Part shown: positions 59,364 through 64,000 of the stretch, one piece after another | Position numbering within the stretch: position 1 is the stretch's first letter | Layout: each line of letters begins with the position of its first letter | DNA from: Perilla frutescens | Taxonomy: Eukaryota; Streptophyta; Magnoliopsida; Lamiales; Lamiaceae | Reading direction: 5' to 3' | Assembly: GCA_026008535.1 (NCBI GenBank) | Contig: BRKX01000004.1 | Location: 56,366,501 to 56,430,500 of the forward strand | DNA length: 64,000 bases | The notes under the pieces: generated by a model | What the model was told of the DNA's origin: nothing | What the model saw: only the letters and a program-made list of their open reading frames with translations | Database searches by the model: none | Program-made: the position numbers and the translations under genes

Positions 59364-60914
59364 AATTATTAGGATGATGAATTGAAAGGTATAAGATGAA
59401 ATTGGAATAAACTATTGGGAATTCTTCAGTTGTATTTGTTGTTTATATTAATGCTACAATAATATCACAATAATTGAATTTTATATTTTAGGAGAAAGTC
59501 AATTGGAGCCAATTGATTCAATTATTTTTTACAATAGCGGGATCATCCAAAAAGTTTCATCTGGATAGTGTGTTTTTTAATTTGCTAACTTTAAATTTTT
59601 AACCTTTTTTCTTCTAAATTTTTTCATTTTGTAATGGAAGATTTCTCTATGCATTTTTGAATACTAAAGAATGTATGTCGGGATGATGTGATTTTTTTTA
59701 CTGTATGCAGTGTAACTTTTACTCTTTTCATTTGATCATCCACATATTTCTTTTGACCAAGATATATATTTGTGAACCAAAACGTTGGCGTTTTGAAGGT
59801 ATTTCATTTTATTTTTAATCATATTTTGCTCTTCTATTCATATTGAAACTAACATAAATTACTATGGTATTCTATTAAAACATACATTTAAACAAAATTT
59901 ACATCAATTGGTTGCATAAGCTTACGAATAAAATTTGAAGTTACTTTGAACAATAGAATTAGTTTTCCAAGATCATATGAGCATGTGTATCAGTTTTGAA
60001 ATCATTATTTATGTTTTTATGTTCAACTATTCGCAATTTTAATTTTTTAGATTTTTTTCATTCTTAATTATTTTCATGTTGCTCTACAAAAATCATTTTC
60101 TTCATCTTTAAGCAATCCTTCCAACTTTTAATAGTATATATTTATATTTAGAAATTATTTGAATTTTTCAACATGCATTACACTTGTGAAGTCAGCAGCA
60201 AAAAAACACATTTTTAGGGGAAAAAAAAACAAAAATTTACTTATTAGTTGTCCAAAAAATATTGTCTTCCTTCAAAATAAAGAATCATATTTTCTATCTT
60301 ATTTTCATTCTAACTTATAACATACAAATTTAATTTGAATAATTTTTCATATTTTTTTTATTTTTTAGATAATCCACCTCCTTTTATGCCATAATTCAAT
60401 TTATCATATTTTAGATAATTATGTGTTCTCTCTTAAGTTTTTTTTTTAATTATTTGATCAAAATTTCATTAGTAATTTTTAATAAATTGCTTGGGTTAAA
60501 CAATAAAGAAGTTAGCAACTTTGTTAGTTCAATTAAATAAAAACTAACTGAGATCAAATAGATAAGTAGAAGGAGCTATTAAAACAATAAAAATTTATCT
60601 AGAAACCTCTCAAAATATAATTAGAAAACACAGGAACATGAGAAAATGTATTATAGAAGTAGAATGATCTATTAAACCAAAAAAAAAAATGTTGAAGGAT
60701 CTATTGGAAATTTAGCGACCTAAAAATGAATTAATCCAAAAAATTATTTTAGAAAAACACTTACTACTTTTCCTACAAACCACTGTAAACAAATAAATAT
60801 CCATTATAGTAATATCTTTTCGAAAAATTAAAATAACTTTGTTTTTTATTTCCTTTTTTAATTATTTATCAATTTAATATATATATATATATATATAATT
60901 CATAATATTGTAAT
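58780..60914. other. AT-rich intergenic DNA
   Basis: No gene or RNA recognised. It contains microsatellites: TA at 58795-58813, AAT at 59068-59098, TG at 59331-59360 and TA at 60878-60897. Confidence 0.6.
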
Positions 60915-62293
60915 TGATAGGACGTATTCTACTTGCTTTTATTCTTATCTTTTGGTGCCATTTCTCCTAATTAATTGCCATATACTTGTGTATTTTGGAA
61001 GAATGATGTGTTTGTTGAGTTGTGTAGGGATATAATACAAAGTTGAAGAAAATGGCAGGTTTTTGGTGCAAAAAGAATCTAAGTGAAGAAAGAACAAAAT
61101 TCGAGTCTGAGCAGATCCGGCCGTAAAGGCATGCAGCTGGAAGCTGGAGTGAAATTCTAGAAGCTGGATTGGATATGCGTTTTGGGCTTGCTGAACCCAA
61201 CTCTCGGCCCAAACCATGACCTGGATGCGGAAATCACCCTCTCCACCACCTCAAGAGTCCTCATCTTGGCAATTACCTAGTTTAGATTGATGTAGGATTT
61301 TATTTCCTTATCTAATGTTTTAATTAAGGATATTATATATAGATTAGGACTTATTTCATTATTATTCATTCATTATTCACGGAAGAACGCAGCAGAGCAG
61401 TAGAAACGCTCTGGAGCAGATTTTATTTCATCTTTCTCGATTTTCATGGTATTCGTTTCTTTGATATTTTTGCGGTTCAATTTTGATATGCAATCAAGCT
61501 AAGTTCTTCTTATTCCGGTGACAACTAACGAAGCACTTGTCTAGCTAAACTGTGAGATCTATTTGTGCTTTTCTCATTTAATTAATTCCATGCATTTGTT
61601 ATTCTTTGTATTTCAAGTCGCTAATTGTTTCGATATTGCTAGATAGGTGCACATATTTAGTAATTCGGAATTAATTAGTAGCCAATTAAACCGGCCATCC
61701 ATAATTGTGGTTTAAGTTTAATTAGTGGCGGAACGGTTCTTCAGAACCAGGAAGAATAGCAATCTTAATTCACAGTCCTGCGTCAGAGTCTGTTAATTAT
61801 GAATTGGGTTCCTCTAGACTTTAAGGTTGTCGGCTCATTAAACCTATAGAGCGTCTCTTACGGTTGTCAGTCGATTAGGAAAATAATTGGTGAAGCGTCT
61901 TCCTGATTATTGAGAAACTACGGAGGAATTAGGCTGCGTCAGTAAGCGTCTTCGGTAGCTATAACTGATTTGTATGTGTTAATTGAATTAATCTTTGCGT
62001 CAAGGATCAGTTTAGGTAAGCTAGGGTGGAGTTAATTGGAATCCGGAATATTTCTTCTCATACTTTAAATCCGTTCATTATGTTCAATTGTGCATTTATT
62101 TTCTATTTATTTATTAATTTCGTTCAGTTTATTATAAGCACAATAAACCCTTTTCTGGAGTTTGGTCACGCAGACTGAAGGTCAAGAGTAGTTCTCACCG
62201 GTCCTTTGGGAGACTATCCTGCTCACCACTGTACTCTGCAGTGTGGGCTTGCCGACGAAAGTCGGAACATTTATTTTTGGTGAAAACGACGCA
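60915..62293 (+). mobile_element. 5' LTR of an Athila-type element
   Basis: Starts TGATAGGACGTATTCTACTT and ends at GACGCA, eight bases before the primer site; about 1379 bp. A TATATATAG box lies at 61334-61342, upstream of a leader-like part. The 3' LTR is outside the window, so ends and TSD are inferred. ORFs 60945-61217 inside are not genes. Confidence 0.75.
61334..61342 (+). promoter_or_regulatory. TATA box in the Athila LTR
   Basis: TATATATAG is the best core-promoter candidate in this LTR. The transcription start would fall near 61370, around the ATTCATTCATTATTCACG stretch. Inferred from sequence only. Confidence 0.45.
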
Positions 62294-62301
62294 CCAAATT
62301 T

Positions 62302-62322
62302 TGGCGCCGTTGCCGGGGATCG
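62302..62322 (+). other. Primer-binding site, tRNA-Asp
   Basis: TGGCGCCGTTGCCGGGGA and the next three bases match the complement of the plant tRNA-Asp(GTC) 3' end including CCA, over 21 positions. tRNA-Asp priming is characteristic of Athila-type Ty3/gypsy elements. Confidence 0.93.
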
Positions 62323-62396
62323 GTTTCAAGCAGTGATTACTCTTGTTTTTCAGTTTGCTATTTTACTTTGTTTTTCTTTTATTTTTTTTCTAGTGC

Positions 62397-64000
62397 ATGA
62401 CCCGTTCCTCTGTCGAAAAGGAATTGTTGTTCAATCCAAGAGCCAGAGAGAACGTTACACCAGCAAAGGAGAGCTGTTCAGAAATCTAAGAAACCAACCG
62501 AGCCTGAGCAAGAAATGTCTGGGCTTGATCAACTGTTCGACATGGCCAATAATCCGCCTAATCCGCAAGACCTTGCCGCAGGTGGAGAACGCATCAATGC
62601 CAACTTTGCTGATCCTAAGCCCGAACCTGAGCCTCTCATTAGGGAACTCGGCCGCCTTCGGAGCAACAGACCCATCTGCATAGTGCTGCCCCCGATTGCC
62701 AACAATGCAGAGATCCAACCTGCATTCATCCAAGTGTTACCGAAATTCAGTGATCTGCCAGGAGAGAGTGCACACAATCATTTAACTGAATTTGACCTAG
62801 TTTGCTTAACTCTACGTCCACAAGGCTTTATAGACGACAATTTAAGGCTACTAACTTTCTCTCATACTTTGCAGGGTAAGGCTAGGGAGTGGCTTTTCGA
62901 TCTGCCACCTGAATCGATCACCACCTGGAAGGAGATGGAGGGACAATTCCTACGGAAGTTTTTCCCTAAAACTCGAGCTGCAAATCTAAGGATGGCAATC
63001 AGTAGTATCAAGCAAAAGCTGAATGAAAGCTTAGCCGAATACTGGGAACGATTTCAACAACTTTGTCGCAAATGCCCGGACCATGGATTCACTGATTATC
63101 AGCTTCTGACTAATTACTTTTACCGTGGCATGTCTTCTTTTGATAGGAAAATCATCGATGCTGCCAGCGAGGGATCTCTTACCAACAAAACCCTTGGCGA
63201 GGCCAAACAGCTCATCATAGACATGGCTTCTGGAGGATAGCAGTACGAAGAAGAAGACGACAGCAGACACCGACCTGTAAGGGCACTCGGCCGAGATGAA
63301 GGATCGGGCATGAATGAAAAGATAGATGCTCTTACTTCCCTGGTCCGAAGCCTTGCTGTGGCGCAGGCAAGGCCAAACCGCTGCGGAGTCTGTTCTGAAA
63401 ATGGACACTTCACTGACGAGTGTCCCAATTTGCAAGGGCCCTCAACTGAACGAGCATGTTATAACTCAGATGATGCACAGCAGGATGCCCTTAGAGGCAT
63501 ATATTTAGATGGTCCACCCGGAGAAAGAAAGAAGCGAAACTATGACCCGTTCTCCAACACCTACAATCCCAGATGGAGAGGTCATCCCAATTTTCGGTGG
63601 AGACAACCTGGAGATCCACCAGCACAGGCTGATTTGCCACCGGGGCACCCAAGGGATGAGTCGTATGCCCACACAGACGGATCTGCGCCATCTATGAGTG
63701 AGATCATGAAGAGTCTCGAGCAGAGCACAAGCCCAGTGAACAGTCTAGCGCAGAGCCAAAAGGCCTTTTAGCAAGAGACACAAGCTGCCCTGGGCAGTAT
63801 GGGCATGTAGATCACTCAGCTCACCACTCAAATGAACAAGATGCAGGCGAATCAAGGCAAACTCCCATCCCAAACTGAAATGAATCCAAGAGCGCATGTT
63901 TGCGCTATCACTTTGAGAAGTGCGGAGGAGTTAGATGACGCGGAGGCTAAGAAGAAAAAGAACCTGCAGTATGGGCATACTGCACAGACTGAAGACAGAC
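62397..64000 (+). pseudogene. gag: Athila-type gag (frameshift and three TAG stops), runs off window
   Basis: Start ATG 62397 gives MTRSSVEKELLFNP, a typical Athila N-terminus. A frameshift before about 62460 moves to the frame that continues through SGLDQLFDMANNPP. The capsid domain (Retrotrans_gag) spans about 62730-63200 with LRLLTFSHTLQGKAREWL, EGQFLRKFFP and YWERFQQLCRKCPDHG. A zinc knuckle, CGVCSENGHFTDEC (CX2CX4HX4C), lies at about 63382-63423. TAG at 63238, 63769 and 63808 interrupt one otherwise open frame; each becomes Gln by a single T-to-C change. Downstream, HVCAITLRSAEEL marks the approach to protease. Structural capsid protein of a retrotransposon; inactive here. Confidence 0.9.

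Noticed and set aside
60945..61217. Two minus ORFs of 81 and 90 codons
   Set aside because: Inside the Athila 5' LTR on the antisense strand, without a recognisable domain.

Overview
This window is plant nuclear DNA, almost entirely transposable-element (TE) remains, AT-rich and intron-like, with no intact host gene. The evidence for a plant is LTR retrotransposons with tRNA-Asp and initiator tRNA-Met primer sites, Athila-type gag, Athila ORF1-like proteins, hAT, Tourist-like and Mutator-like elements with diagnostic target-site duplications (TSDs), FAR1/FRS-like exon pieces, and a fragment of an NB-ARC P-loop. The P-loop resembles R1-type resistance genes, so an asterid eudicot is plausible but not proven.

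Layout. 1-3000: gene-poor DNA with a duplicated flank, one copy of which holds a 935-bp non-autonomous hAT element. 3011-38310: a degraded DNA transposon whose two ends are related inverted sequences; its arms carry oppositely oriented 21-bp arrays of TTTAGCACT and pieces of a FAR1-like exon. A Tourist-like element (ends 4389 and 25387, TSD TTA) sits in its left arm, and an LTR-retroelement array sits inside that (TSD GCCAG at 5137-5141 and 25002-25006). The array has eight LTRs of two subfamilies (A and B) and five decayed copies of one roughly 500-codon ORF1. It has no pol, and every internal primer-binding site is gone. Part of the array (14131-21057) is inverted. A block of about 4.3 kb, including one LTR end, its TSD and the Tourist right half, is present twice (about 21.06-25.47 kb and 29.93-34.27 kb).

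38.3-43.1 kb is AT-rich and holds a FAR1-like SWIM zinc-finger fragment. 43149-52500 is a complete-ended Ty3/gypsy element (Tekay/Del-like pol) with closely similar LTRs but a heavily decayed interior. 52.5-60.9 kb contains three foldback elements, two with clear 9-bp TSDs, a Helitron 3' end, a second and longer FAR1-like fragment, a decayed RNase H-like domain on the minus strand, and the P-loop fragment. From 60915 an Athila-type element begins: 5' LTR, tRNA-Asp primer site, and gag with a zinc knuckle, one frameshift and three TAG stops. It runs off the window.

Nothing here works as an operon or pathway. The elements relate by nesting, by unequal recombination between LTRs, and probably by silencing: many premature stops look like C-to-T changes in CAG (CHG) context, and one inverted ORF1 pair could form a hairpin RNA.
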